A stretch of 64,000 bases of DNA from Metridium senile (GCA_949775045.1 OX459105.1:12041398-12105397), one strand, 5' to 3'; shown: positions 35,901 through 48,589, counted from the stretch's first letter. Numbers and translations: made by a program. Notes: generated by a model from the sequence alone, not told the origin.

Positions 35901-38659
35901 TCAATTGAACCCTCACATTATTTTCTCGATATTTTTAAGTAAATGAATCATGACTTGTACGAATGTTTTTTCTATTTTTGATCATCAGTATAATTTAGAA
36001 AATATCCAGAAGTTTAATTATATCTCTTTATTATAATAATTGATTATGTAAAAAAATTATTGATATAGCTAGTTTTAAGTATATAATATCAAATCAAATC
36101 TTACCTTTTTAAAACCAACTCGTCGTCCCCTTTCTTGGTTGGTAAAAAATAACATAACCCCTATATAAGCCCAGTTTATAGCTAAAGCTGCATACAATTA
36201 GTGACACCTCCAGCCCCCCTTAATAAAGCTTCCGAAAATAACGTGACCCCCTCAATATTGCCACCCCCATAGACTAATAAATGAAAGCCCACTAGAGTAC
36301 AAAAATTATACCCGTGAAACAAGTAGGACTAATTAGTACTAAATAGTGCTAATTAAACAATACCTTTTTAAAACCAACTCGTTCAAAATGACAATCTTAT
36401 TAGACATTCTTTTGACACAAAAAAAAAGAGTTTTATTTCAGTTTGTAAAACTTTGTGTTTATTGGTTGATTGATCGATCACTATACAATCATCTCCCTGT
36501 GGGTTTTTGTGAAACTCTCAATGAGAGGTAATTAACCGTTGCTAATGAAAGGATCAAACATTCTTTGTTTGTGAGTTTTAACTTATTCAATTATTTAAAA
36601 GTCACAAATTTGCTGTCAATACTTTGAAGCAAAATTTAAAAATAATTCTTCTATATATATACAATTTTGGTAGTGGCATAAATTTGACACCTTATTTCTG
36701 TTCCTCTTGTTGTGTTACGATTGTGTTACAATACCATTGATGGAAACAGTTATATTTCTTAGTTTTACATAGAGCGAAAATTAAACACTTTATCCATGAA
36801 ATAACATCAATTTTATTTAGTGACTATTAGTCACTATCAAAGTCAACTTTGGCATTTTATTGGAGTGCCTTAAAAAGCTTCAATCAAGTCAGCGCTTGAG
36901 CCGTGTATTTCGAAATTCCTCAAATTTAACTCACGGAAATTGAAAACATATCATTTCGGCGTGTTTTTCTTATGGAGCATTTAACGCTATTTTTATGATT
37001 TTTGATTAAAAAAAATCAGCTCAATTTTGAGTCTACGTTGAAACAGAGGAAAATGTTCTGATATAATTAAATGTCTATACATTTTTCGAGGAAAGGTTTT
37101 TTGTGTTGTTTTGCACTTTGGAATTTTATATTTAAAAATATAAAAACGTCGACGTCGACTTCCACTTTCAATTGAACCCTCACATTATTTTCTCGATATT
37201 TTTAAGTAAATGAATCATGACTTGTACGAATGTTTTTTCTATTTTTGATCATCAGTATAATTTAGAAAATATCCAGAAGTTTAATTATATCTCTTTATTA
37301 TAATAATTGATTATGTAAAAAAATTATTGATATAGCTAGTTTTAAGTATATAATATCAAATCAAATCTTACCTTTTTAAAACCAACTCGTCGTCCCCTTT
37401 CTTGGTTGGTAAAAAATAACATAACCCCTATATAAGCCCAGTTTATAGCTAAAGCTGCATACAATTAGTGACACCTCCAGCCCCCCTTAATAAAGCTTCC
37501 GAAAATAACGTGACCCCCTCAATATTGCCACCCCCATAGACTAATAAATGAAAGCCCACTAGAGTACAAAAATTATACCCGTGAAACAAGTAGGACTAAT
37601 TAGTACTAAATAGTGCTAATTAAACAATACCTTTTTAAAACCAACTCGTTCAAAATGACAATCTTATTAGACATTCTTTTGACACAAAAAAAAAGAGTTT
37701 TATTTCAGTTTGTAAAACTTTGTGTTTATTGGTTGATTGATCGATCACTATACAATCATCTCCCTGTGGGTTTTTGTGAAACTCTCAATGAGAGGTAATT
37801 AACCGTTGCTAATGAAAGGATCAAACATTCTTTGTTTGTGAGTTTTAACTTATTCAATTATTTAAAAGTCACAAATTTGCTGTCAATACTTTGAAGCAAA
37901 ATTTAAAAATAATTCTTCTATATATATACAATTTTGGTAGTGGCATAAATTTGACACCTTATTTCTGTTCCTCTTGTTGTGTTACGATTGTGTTACAATA
38001 CCATTGATGGAAACAGTTATATTTCTTAGTTTTACATAGAGCGAAAATTAAACACTTTATCCATGAAATAACATCAATTTTATTTAGTGACTATTAGTCA
38101 CTATCAAAGTCAACTTTGGCATTTTATTGGAGTGCCTTAAAAAGCTTCAATCAAGTCAGCGCTTGAGCCGTGTATTTCGAAATTCCTCAAATTTAACTCA
38201 CGGAAATTGAAAACATATCATTTCGGCGTGTTTTTCTTATGGAGCATTTAACGCTATTTTTATGATTTTTGATTAAAAAAAATCAGCTCAATTTTGAGTC
38301 TACGTTGAAACAGAGGAAAATGTTCTGATATAATTAAATGTCTATACATTTTTCGAGGAAAGGTTTTTTGTGTTGTTTTGCACTTTGGAATTTTATATTT
38401 AAAAATATAAAAACGTCGACGTCGACTTCCACTTTCAATTGAACCCTCACATTATTTTCTCGATATTTTTAAGTAAATGAATCATGACTTGTACGAATGT
38501 TTTTTCTATTTTTGATCATCAGTATAATTTAGAAAATATCCAGAAGTTTAATTATATCTCTTTATTATAATAATTGATTATGTAAAAAAATTATTGATAT
38601 AGCTAGTTTTAAGTATATAATATCAAATCAAATCTTACCTTTTTAAAACCAACTCGTCG
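29791..38659 (+). repeat. Exact seven-copy tandem array of a 1267 bp unit
   Basis: TCCCCTTTCTTGGTTGGTAA begins units at 29791, 31058, 32325, 33592, 34859, 36126 and 37393; the last ends at 38659, so length is exactly 7 x 1267 = 8869 bp. I noticed only two differences: G instead of A in the CTCGATATTTTTA motif of copy 2 (about 32129) and an A/T change in the GATTAAAAAAAATC motif of copy 3 (about 33206). Each unit contains half of a family A MITE, a stretch related to older repeats at 38660-40600 and 49230-49400, and a palindromic ACGTCGACGTCGAC. The 61-codon ORF in every unit is not convincing as a gene. Confidence 0.95.
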
Positions 38660-40620
38660 AAAATGAAATCTTACAATCCATACAACTAACGACCAGGAGT
38701 TTTTTACAACAAAAAAAACGCCTTTGCGTTCTCTCCATTTTAGCTATTAGTTCGATATGATGTTACTTTGAAAGTAAAAGTTGATTAATTTTTTCTTTTT
38801 GAAATTGTGTTGCTTATAGTTAATGATGACTGTATTTTTGGTATAGTAGCATAAATTTGACGGTTTTTTTGTGTTTCTTATTGCAAGAATATTTACCTAA
38901 TATAAATAATATAACGCCATGTTTTTGTTCTGATAATAAAGATAGCTAGTGATAATATGATGGCAATGATGATAATGTTAACGGGAATTGTTCTTAATGG
39001 TGATGATTAGAATAACTATAATAAAAATTGACGACTAAAGTTCTTTTATTTAGTAGTACCGACACAATGAATAGTTCTAATAAAATATGCGCTTTAATTG
39101 GCCAAGAAGACATTTTTGGAACAAACATTTCAACGTTTTCGTAATTAATTTTTTCAACTGTACTGTATTTACGCTTCCCAACTTTAAATTGACGCTGAAA
39201 TTTCGTTGTTGTAAAGATTTGTTTTATTTTAATTAGTTTCTTAAATAAAAAAAAAAAAACAGACCGAGATGAAAAACATATATAGCCAGAGTTTACATAT
39301 GATTTTCAAAAACTATTTTTTTTCCTTCCATTTTAATACCGTTACGCAATCGGAGTAAAATGCTTTGACATTGAATTCAGATTATAACGAAATTTTTAAC
39401 AACGTAAAAAAAATGTTAACTTAAATTTACCGACGTTTCGAGCTTTAGCCCTTCGTCTGAGTAAAAAATACTATTTTACTCGCTAGTTTTCATTTGACTT
39501 CAGATTCGAATCCAAAATTATGGCAAATTACAAAAATAATACAATGGAAATCAGTAGACTGGTAATCATGCCCCAAAAATTCCGTCCACGTGGTCATGTG
39601 GTACAAAAAGACACACCCCCAAGGCCAAATTTTCAACGTTCATTTAGTGATTTTCATAGTATTAATACAAATATTCAAAAGGTATGTGACAGGAGAAGGA
39701 AACAGAACTGACTTACGTCCTAATTGAAATATCCTTCTCCTAATATACTTAATAAACATAACTAATCATATAAATATACAATGCAAAAACTACATGCAAA
39801 AGAAATGCAAGAATACGTACTAAGCTAAATTAAAGAAGAAATACTGTACAAAAAAATATACAAAAAGTTATAAAAGTTTTTGATTTTGTTCTTCAGCGAA
39901 GACAGAACTGGTGTAAAAACTCTTTACTGCAAGATTTTTAGTTATTCTATGGAAAATTATTTTAATATTCTGTGTAAATCTAGATTTCATTATAAAACAA
40001 CAACCTGAAATCAAATCAACTATTACCTTCTTAAAATCAACTCGTTGAAAATGACAATCGACACAACTACCAATCAGTTCTGTTTTAACCACAAAAAATG
40101 AGTTGTCAGATTTCAGGTGGTACAACTGTATGTGTATTGGCTGATTGATCCGTCTCTATACAATTATCGGCTTGTGGTGCTTGTTTGCAACTCTGATTGA
40201 AAAAAAGTCCTGTTCTGGCCACTGGCTGAGGTGGTATTTGTCCTGGATTTAATTTCTCGTCCGGGCAATGCCTGTAAATAGCCACTGAACTAGGTTTGCT
40301 TCCTTGGCAGATGGTATTCTCAACTGAGGGCCATAACATAGCAACCGGCCGTAACAATGTATCTCCTAAGTGTTTTGAGCGATAACTGACATATATGCTG
40401 CTAATTATAAGTTCAAACCTTCTTTGTTCGAGCGTTTTAACTATTTAATTATTAAAAGGGAAAGTTAATTTTTTCTTTTCGAAAAATGTTTGTTTTTGTC
40501 GCTTTTTAGCACAAATTAAAACGATTTGTTTCTGTATATTTAGAGGTATTCATTATGACGGTGTTTTTTGTATAGTGGCATAAATTTGAAAGGTTTTTGT
40601 GTTTCTTATTGCAAGCATAT
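38660..40620. repeat. Diverged relatives of the 1267 bp unit and duplicated lectin-gene upstream sequence
   Basis: AACCAACTCGTCGAAAATGA at 38647 and AAATCAACTCGTTGAAAATG near 40035 align with AACCAACTCGTTCAAAATGA inside the tandem unit; GTAGCATAAATTTGACGG (38853) and GTGGCATAAATTTGAAAGG (40573) align with another part. Bases 39100-39350 also align with about 47800-48010 upstream of lectin paralogue 2 (TTTTCGTAATTAATTTTTTC; ACCGTTACGCAATC). No gene seen. Confidence 0.6.
38900..38930 (-). pseudogene. Relic of a third lectin paralogue's first codons
   Basis: On the minus strand AGAACAAAAACATGGCGTT matches the 5' UTR and start of the lectin genes (AGACACAAACATGGCGTT in paralogue 1; AGAACAAAAACATGATG in paralogue 2), then diverges into stops. 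Short match, so moderate support only. Confidence 0.4.
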
Positions 40621-41099
40621 TTTCATGATCATATGTACATAATGTGTTCTTTCAGGAGCCCATTACCCTATTGAATTCGCACTGATCTCAATATGTGTCG
40701 AATATAATGCAAATGAATTAAAACATAAAGTTTTGCTCTTTTTCAATAGATTCGGCACATGTGAGATGCGACGTTTGAAATATAGGTTTAATATGCAGTA
40801 TGGGGTGTGAAATATGCGGTGTGGACAGTTTGTGGACAGTGCATGTGGACTGACTAACAATTCTCAAAACGGCACCTCGAATTTGGAGACTCGCTCTAGC
40901 TGTTGTGTGATCCCTCAACTAAATTAAGGTGGAGCGATACAATACATAAACCAATGAGAACGTTTTTATTGTCTTTTATTTTAAAGACGTTTATTAAAAG
41001 ACACCGTGCATATATTAATACATTGATTTATTAATGGTTTTGATAATCGAAGTATACATTAATACTGCAGGTTTATATGTTTTACGAACTATGTCACTA

Positions 41100-41475
41100 A
41101 AACGCCACCAAAATGTCGCTTTCGCTACTCCGAACCGTTGCCAAACAACTTGAACAAAAACGAACATTCTCCGAGGATTGCAACCAATCAGAGCTAGGCA
41201 CTCATTCTCCATCTTACATGAAATCGTTTTACATATGTGCATTCTACAAACCACCCTCGTCCCCCTAATCTCAAATTGACGTCTCCTCATCTCGAATTGA
41301 ACAACACCAGTCAAGTGCATTAGCTCACAGCTATTCCTTTTTCCCACGATCAGTTAGCGTATGGAACTCACTTCTTTCTGAAGTAGTGACGTCTGTCTCC
41401 CTAAATAGCTTTAAACAGTTAGCCTCGCCTGCTATTAGATCATTCAAGGTGCCAAATCACCTACGCAGGTTTTAA
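41100..41475 (+). pseudogene. LINE reverse-transcriptase C-terminal fragment
   Basis: The last ~50 codons before the TAA at 41473-41475 read SYSFFPRSVSVWNSLLSEVV then SLNSFKQLASPA, the typical end of L2/CR1-type LINE ORF2. Upstream sequence has in-frame stops. Truncated, dead copy in the lectin intergenic region. Confidence 0.65.
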
Positions 41476-42125
41476 ATCCGCGACCGATCCTCCCAGTATA
41501 AGAGTAATCTATTTGAACGTAATACATTATTTTATAGAAGTTCTAAGTTCTATATTATGGCTAGGCGGCAAGTGCTCGGGAAAGTTCGGAATTTAGATTG
41601 ACAGTGGTTGGCTTTTGGTTAAGTACAATTTGTAAATTAATGTTAACAAGAGAGAAAGGTGCTTTGAATACTCAAGCCTCTTTTTAAGATTTGATTTGTG
41701 GCATAATTTTCCTTTATTCAAAGTAATTGTCTGACAGTAGTGCTCTAATAAAATGCGGCGTTTATTTGAAAAAGTCCTTTTCCTTTATGTACTATTTGTG
41801 CTCTAAAACTGATACGGCCTTATTCATGCAAGACGTGAATCAAAAATCAAGGATTCGCCCTTTTAAAAGTTAAAAAAAAATCAAAAATCAAAAATCAAGT
41901 AAATACTACAATCAATAGTACTTTTTAACCTCCTCCACAGGCATCTCTCTGTAGGAGTCTGGGAATGAATGTACAAAAAAATGAGCAGTCTCCTCACGGT
42001 CAAAAAGACCGTCAAAAAGGAAGCCCGAATGTAGAGAAAGGAGTTGCCAGCTGAGGAGACTAAGTCCTTTTTACAGTTCCCCTCAACCAAGTTTAGTTCA
42101 CAGTTCTCCTTAATCACGATACTGG

Positions 42126-45100
42126 TTAAGTTCGTTTGCAGACAAATTCTAGGTTTTTATTGCATTCCACTTTATCCATCTTGCCGTGTGGATCCCAGGC
42201 TCTTAGCATAACACAGGTGCTGTTGGAGGACTGGAGCTGAGTGGCAAAATCGTTGTATGCATGTTTTTTTCCGACCCAAACTCCTGGCAGTTTTATAGCG
42301 GGGTCTGACAAATCTGGAAAAATGACAAAATAAATAACTAAATGGTAGTCTGGGTTTTGGGTAAGCTATCCAACTATCTGACTGCCGGATTTTCTCACCA
42401 AATAACTGACCAACACTTTGGTTTCGGCTCTCAACGCTCAGTGACCAACATCTGATTCAATTTCGATGACTAAAAACTAACTGGCTGACTAACTGGATGA
42501 CATGATGTTACACTAAATATACACTGGATCCATAACTGAATAAGTAAATAAATAAATAAGCGCATGGATGAGTAACCGAAAGACTGATTGATTGTGTCAG
42601 CGACGATCATCATCGTATCTCATCCTTACCCTAACTCTTGTTTCATCTTAATTATTACACATTTAGGGTTGATATCCATGTGATAAAGCCGTGAATAAAA
42701 AAGATATCTGCCGTGAAGTGATACGATATCATTTCACGGCTTATCTCACTCGCTCGCTCGTTCGTTTGTAATTCTTCACAACTAGCTCAGCTTGTGAATA
42801 AAAATCGTACGCACTCACTAGCCATGAAGTAATCTCTATGTATTTCTTATCGAGACATTCACATATATTTGTAAATTGCTTTTTATTTTACTAACAAATA
42901 TGGATGATTTTACTATGTATGGAATAGCGCCCAAAAGACAACTTTGTTGAGGAGAAACATTGATCTGATATGCTTTGTTCCAAAGGGAACGGATGAGGAT
43001 TAAACCAAGAAGTAAGTTATTCAGTCTTTCAAAAATACCTTTAAGTTTGTTGATATCGGAGCTGCTCAGTGCTCGATTAAACACGGTTATACCGGCAATC
43101 TCTCCATTTATTATTGTCTCAGAATCTCGTTTATAACCAATGTCAAATACAGAACGCGTTGGATTGGGCAAATCTAGGTCATCACTATCAGCAGAAGAAG
43201 TCACCTCACTGACTTGGACACCGTTTTGGAATAATCTTGCTGTCTTGTTGGCACGATCCCAGACAAGTGCGACATGAAACCATTCGTTAACAGCAACGCT
43301 CCTTATGTTTTAAAACAAGAAAATGATTAAATGACAACAAGCAGACTGTTAAGCGCCATAGAGTGTATATATTAAACATGTAGTAAATTATTATTATTAC
43401 GAAATCGAGTCGTACATGAGCTGATAGACAACGAAAGGAAATAATAGTAACAACAAATTACTAAAACTAGAAAAACTAGAACATTTTGTGAATGAATTTT
43501 GACTTGAAGAGCGCGCGCTACTGACGCCATCACACGATTCTTCAGTTTGATTGAGAAAGCCAGATTAAAAAACTGTTCTTGAACTTTTCTTAATTCCTCC
43601 GTCGTTTTAAAATATATAGTAGTTTTAACACTAAAATATGCTATTTTTAGCCGTTAAAAAAAAGTATTGAGGGAGAAAATGACAAAAACACTGGAGAATT
43701 TCGATGTGTTTTGAATACATTTTGATTTGCCGTCACACGTCATTGAGCGCGCGCTCGGTATTTTCACTTTCGATTATCTGTCATTTTGTCAAAATAAAAC
43801 GATTGAAATGTTATTTTTCTTTCAAAATATGGCAAAGTTTGACCTACTAGTTGGTTTATACTAAAACAATTAGACCTCTCGCCCTCTTCTTCGCTCAGTT
43901 CGACAAAACGCTCCGCCATTTTGTTTGTTTTCTTCTACCCACGGTATATGAGGTGATAGCCTAGTAGTAGGGAGCCAATCAGAGCGCGAGATTGCTCATA
44001 CCTAGTGAGTGTGGATATAATAATTACGATTATCGATGTAATGACATTGACTGTATATAAATTGTATTCAATAATCATTACTTTTACGATTTCACATCTC
44101 CGAGTTCAATTAGAAGAGCCTGTTTAATTCAATAAATCAGTTTTAAGGTATTTAAGTCTTGTATTTGGGGGGGGGGGGGGGGGGGGGGGGGTTAGGGTTA
44201 GGGGGGGGTTCCCCCTCATGATAACTCTCAAATCAAAATAAACCACGCAAAGCATGCTGGTAGGTGACCATCGGTCTTTCAATCCTTACCCGACGGCATT
44301 GGTATAAACTAATGTCCCCAATTGATTGGACTTTTTTCGTACATCCACAGCCAAGTTCATTGTGGTATCGTTGTACTTTAAAAGTAGAATATTAAACATA
44401 TATGGGTTTAACCAGTATCCATAGAGATGGCCTTCAGCTGGACTAACACGTAACTTAGCCCACAGACCAATAGTAAAGCTCGTTTGCTGGATCGCAACGG
44501 CTGGGGCTGTAGCATATGAGCCTGCAGTGCCTGGTAGGTCTAGCACAGCGGTCAAAGAATTTAGAATTGGTTTATAGGCGGCGCCACCATGTAGTCTATT
44601 GAGGTATGTAGGATATAAAAAAGAATTATATAAGCAATGCATCTTCGAATGTCATTTGCATACTTGAGTAAGTGAAGGATTAACTGACTGACTGACTGAC
44701 TGACTGACTGACTGACTGACTGAATACTTACACAACATCTTTGTCGTATCCATCAAGCTTCCAGTAATTGAGAGCATTCATAGATGTCAAGATGTCAGGA
44801 TCTGGTGGTTTTACCCAAAAAAATGTTAGTAATGTTACGAGAGAAATTCTCTATATCATTCACACATTTGTTTGACCGATCTCTTCTTCAATCAACCACT
44901 CATTAATTTATCAGTTTATTTTTTTGTTTCCATCCATTACTAATAACACTATCTAGCTAATGAAATCAAAGCATTAACTTTATCCTAATACATACCAGTC
45001 ATTAACTTTAGGAACAGTTCAGTAATAAACTTCAATTCGAGTTCGCTTTCGATGGTAGCCAGAGAACCCCCATGGTCAGCACACGCTTTGTTAGCTTTCT

Positions 45101-47095
45101 CCCAGTCCTGAGCCTTCTTGTAATGCTTGAATCTACTTTGGCCCAACTGGAACCACCTCCTTTGAAGTGCTGTTAACAACAATACACCAAGAAGATTATC
45201 ATCATCACACCACATCTACTTTGGCCTACCTGGAACCAGCGGTGTTTAAGTGCTAAAGAAGATTGTTATCACACCACATAAAACAACTGACTGTTAAAAT
45301 GTATAAGCTAGCGAGTAATTTAGTACTGGTTTCGTCTGTTCAAAATATACAGTGATCAATAAAATGAGATTTGTAACACCCAAAAAATGGTACTCGACTA
45401 TGGGAGGTTTTTTTGTGACGTATTTTGGTGGCGTGTACACAAGCTGGCCGATGCTGGCCGTCAAAGTTTTTATGAAACTATCGGCAAAGTGTAAAAAGTG
45501 CAGAATTATTTAGTCTTTTTCGTATTAAGTAAAATATTGAACATCAAGATAGCAAGTTTTATGTATTTTACTTTATTTTCCAAATAAATTTATTGATATC
45601 TCAATTATAAAACTGAGTTTTTACACTGTTTTTGAGTCTGTCACGAAGCCTACAAGTCCTTTTTGTCACGTTCGCCATATTGAAATTCAGTCGTACAAGA
45701 CACATTCGTGTAAATTTAAAAACATTTACTTCACTTAATAAACAAAATTAACTTCTTGAATTTGACTTATGTATATTACCTAACTGCTTTGGATGACCGG
45801 TGAAAATCCGATGGCATTTTGTTATGATTTGTGAAGATTTTTTCTCCATTGCTAATTCATTTCACGAAGCCGATTGGTGTGTTGATATTTTTCTTTATTT
45901 TCCGTTAGTAGTATAAGATGTCCTCAAGTCCTATTCATGTGACAGATTGTGCTTTTGTTTTTCCACTGTTTCTGATTTTTGAGAAACACAACATCGTTTT
46001 AGGCAATTTTTTTCATCAAAACATGATAAAGTTGGCATCGATGCGAACAAGTGCAAGGCGGCCAGTTTGACGGCCATGCAGACTCGAGACGAGGCCAGTG
46101 TGTGACGTCAAAAAAAGATTCCATCAAACCTCCCATAGTAATAGTTACATATCATTTTTACAAATTTTATTTTATATTACCTTTTCGTGTTGTGCTGCAC
46201 GGAGTTGAAGAATAACAGGGTAGAATGTCCTGAAATTGGAATTAATAATAACGATGCGTGAGTTCAAACTTTATCATGACATTTGTATGAGCAATGGCAA
46301 TGGCGATGGCGATGGCAATGGCAATGGCAATGGCAATGGCAATGGCAATGGCAATGGCAATGGCAATGGCAATGGCAATGGCAATGGCAATGGTAATGGC
46401 AATGGCAATGGCAATGGCAATGGCAATGGCAATGGCAATGGCAATGGCAATGGCAATGGCAATGGCAATGGCAATGGCAATGGCAATGGCAATGGCAATG
46501 GCAATGGCAACTGGTAATGGCAACTGGTAGTGATGTAACTGCAGTGGCAATGCTAATGACAATATTAGTGACGACGGCAATGGCACTCACTTTAAAAATG
46601 GTAATCAGTAAAGTTGACAATGGCAAAGACGAATGGATACATGATAATAAATAAATGCATAGTAATAGAATGATTAAAATAAAAGAAATTATTTTAGCAA
46701 TGGCATGTAATTTTCTACGATAAGTCTCTTTTACAAGATAGTACAAAAGTCTAACAGATTATTTATAAACCTACCTGTAGCTCATTATGTTCGCTTCCAA
46801 CACTTTCAACTAAACAGATTTCGTCGACAGTGTTTATGGTACCTTTGATCAATTCACACATCTCTGTTCCATTTTCACTTTGATACATGTTGATGGAGAA
46901 ACAGCTTAATGTGGCAGCGCATAGTTTGTAACAATCTTTGAAATTTGCAGCCAAAGTCTTGAACACACCACACTGAAGTTTACGGTTGATGTGGCGCGAG
47001 AAAGTAGCTCCAGAACATGAATCACCAGCTTGGCTTTCAGATAGTAAACCCGTTAAGCAGAGAAGGAAGAGTAGTGAACAGAAGAAAGTCATCAT
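42126..47095 (-). CDS. Secreted PAN / split C-type lectin / LamG-like protein, paralogue 2
   Basis: Seven exons (minus): 47095-46775, 46229-46181, 45169-44996, 44801-44732, 44595-44290, 43301-43039, 42304-42126; phases match paralogue 1 at every junction; 453 residues. Signal peptide ([20 protein letters not shown]), PAN/apple-like domain, short Cys linker ([11 protein letters not shown]), lectin N-half ([29 protein letters not shown]), a [11 protein letters not shown] segment, LamG-like domain ([32 protein letters not shown]), then lectin C-half ([30 protein letters not shown]). Exons 1 and 3 have the same lengths as in paralogue 1 (321 and 174 nt). Probably arose by tandem duplication. Introns hold a DNA transposon, a hexanucleotide satellite and other repeats. 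Likely an extracellular recognition or matrix protein (inference). Confidence 0.85.
43480..43872. mobile_element. Diverged copy of the 9323-9944 DNA transposon (right part)
   Basis: TTTTGTGAATGAATTTTGAC, GAGCGCGCGCTACTGACGCC and GATTGAAATGTTATTTTTCT match 9555-9944 in order. The left TIR is missing. It sits in an intron of lectin paralogue 2. Confidence 0.7.
44165..44212 (+). repeat. Poly-G run with two TTAGGG units
   Basis: A run of about 25 G is followed by GGTTAGGGTTAGGGGGGGG. Low-complexity sequence in an intron; two telomere-like units are too few to mean anything. Confidence 0.7.
44683..44722 (+). repeat. (ACTG)n microsatellite
   Basis: Ten ACTG units directly next to the exon 4 donor of lectin paralogue 2; scattered CTGACTG motifs also occur near 25870-25990 in paralogue 1. 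Confidence 0.8.
45131..45290. repeat. Partial duplication of the lectin exon 3 5' end and flank
   Basis: ATCTACTTTGGCCCAACTGG (45131) and ATCTACTTTGGCCTACCTGG (45217), each followed by GAACCA, an AGTGCT motif and ATCACACCACAT. The second copy is an intronic relic of the coding one. Confidence 0.6.
45397..46139. mobile_element. ~743 bp non-autonomous DNA transposon
   Basis: Ends ACTATGGGAGGTTT and complementary AAACCTCCCATAGT, with subterminal GTGACG / CGTCA and CTGGCCG / CGGCCAG matches. The interior has no coding ORF. Inserted in intron 2 of lectin paralogue 2. Confidence 0.65.
46288..46512 (+). repeat. (AATGGC)n hexanucleotide satellite
   Basis: About 36 near-perfect units of AATGGC in intron 1 of lectin paralogue 2, with rare GATGGC and AATGGT variants. 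It is open in all frames (Asn-Gly, Met-Ala, Pro-Leu, His-Cys) purely because of its 6 bp period. Confidence 0.95.
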
Positions 47096-47099
47096 GTTT

Positions 47100-48200
47100 T
47101 TGTTCTAAAACTAAAAGTGATTAGGTATAGAAATAAAATTTCGAATTTGGAAAATGGCAATGATGACTTTTAGCAAATTTTACGATAAAAACTGAGGTAT
47201 GTTTTGCAAAAAAATGTTTTAGAAGTCCCTTGTTCTCGATCTGTTCGTTTTAATACATAGTTACAGTCCTAGACTATTTTAAGTTCTTGTTGAAGTTGAA
47301 GTTTACCTGCTGGATACTCCTAATTTTTCTTCGCTTGAAATGTTATACTGATATCAAAGTTTTTTCTCTAAGTTGATATTTTAAAAATGAAATTGTTTTA
47401 GTTGAATATTTAGTAAATCATTCGTTATGCCCTCAAAATGTTTTTTGTTTCATAATTTTGAGCAAAAAGCTATTGAAAAATATAGTTGTCTGCCTGCTAA
47501 ATAACATTTTTGGCTTACAGTCGAACATTTATACTGATTTCGCAGATTATTATTTTTTCACGTTTTTGTTTTGAGTAATACCGAACGGTATGATTTAGTA
47601 TTTCTTTAAATACGCAAAATTACGTCTACGTCATCAGGTATATATTAACAATAGTCATCTCGCTTAGATGCGTAGAGACCTCCAATTATTGTCAGTGATA
47701 GATAGCCCATTGGTTGTTTGACATAACTAGTATAGTTTCAAAGAAATCAAAATGGCACCGTCCTTTAGTATTCATTTTTCTAACACAGCCGACTAAACAA
47801 ACATATCAATACGGTTTTCGTAATTAATTTTTTTCACCTGTTTTGTATTTGTATTAAGATTCCGGTCAAGTTTTGACATTGAAATTTCGCTGTTACAAGG
47901 ATTGCTTGAAATGAAAAACCGAAATGAAAAACCAAATGATAGCCAAAGTTTAAATATATTGTTCAAAAACTATGTTTTTATCATTTCATTTAGTACCGTT
48001 ATGCAATCCAAGGTAACCGGCTGACTTCAAATTAGTCCCAGGTTCAGAATTTTTGAGAATTTCAGTTTGTCAAATGGTCTAATTTTACACTTTGAATTGT
48101 AATTGAATGCAAAAAAGCTTCAAAATCGCAGCATGCCAGTCGTACTAAAAACTTCATCGTTCAGCTTTCTGAATACCAAAATCTGCAGCCAATTACTTTA
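47100..48200. other. Upstream flank of lectin paralogue 2
   Basis: AT-rich sequence; 47800-48010 aligns with 39100-39350 (see there). No gene seen. Confidence 0.4.
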
Positions 48201-48203
48201 TAT

Positions 48204-48495
48204 CCAATGTATATACACCTGATTCAAAAAAGGTTGAACGGCGATTGGTGATTGTACGACCGAAAGGGACTGGGTAATACCAATTTCTTCTTATTCCATT
48301 CTAAATTACCCAAACACCGTTCAGCGATGACCTTAGATGGGTGTCTCGAAGGTTTCGCTGAACGGTCGAGGCATTGTTTGGGTAATTTAGAAACAAATAA
48401 GAAAGAATTCGTATATTACCCATAGCTCCTTTCGGTCGTGCAATCGCCAATCGCCGTTCGCCCCGACAACCTTTTTGAATTAGGTGTATATAGGA
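48204..48495. mobile_element. ~290 bp foldback element
   Basis: TATATACACCTGATTCAAAA at the left and complementary TTTTGAATTAGGTGTATATA at the right; inner arms GAACGGCGATTGG, ACGACCGAAAGG and TAAATTACCCAAAC all have complements. Nearly full-length pairing. Confidence 0.7.
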
Positions 48496-48589
48496 TACAT
48501 GATTCAATTCGTGATCAGGCCATAAAGTGTCTTTGAAATATCCCCTCTTTACTATAGATTGCCATACAGTACATCAAACGAGAAAAACT

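Noticed and set aside
30011..37798. Seven identical 61-codon ORFs, one per 1267 bp unit
   Set aside because: They are identical only because the units are near-identical; composition is AT-driven, no domain or signal is recognisable, and diverged relatives at 40035 and 49315 do not keep the frame.
29791..38659. CRISPR-like or regulated repeat array
   Set aside because: Units are long, contiguous and spacerless in a eukaryotic genome; this is a simple tandem array.
44187..44205. Interstitial telomere repeat
   Set aside because: Only two TTAGGG units inside a poly-G run; low complexity explains it.
46236..46746. Overlapping Asn-Gly, Met-Ala, Pro-Leu and His-Cys repeat ORFs
   Set aside because: All frames of an AATGGC hexanucleotide repeat in a lectin intron are open.
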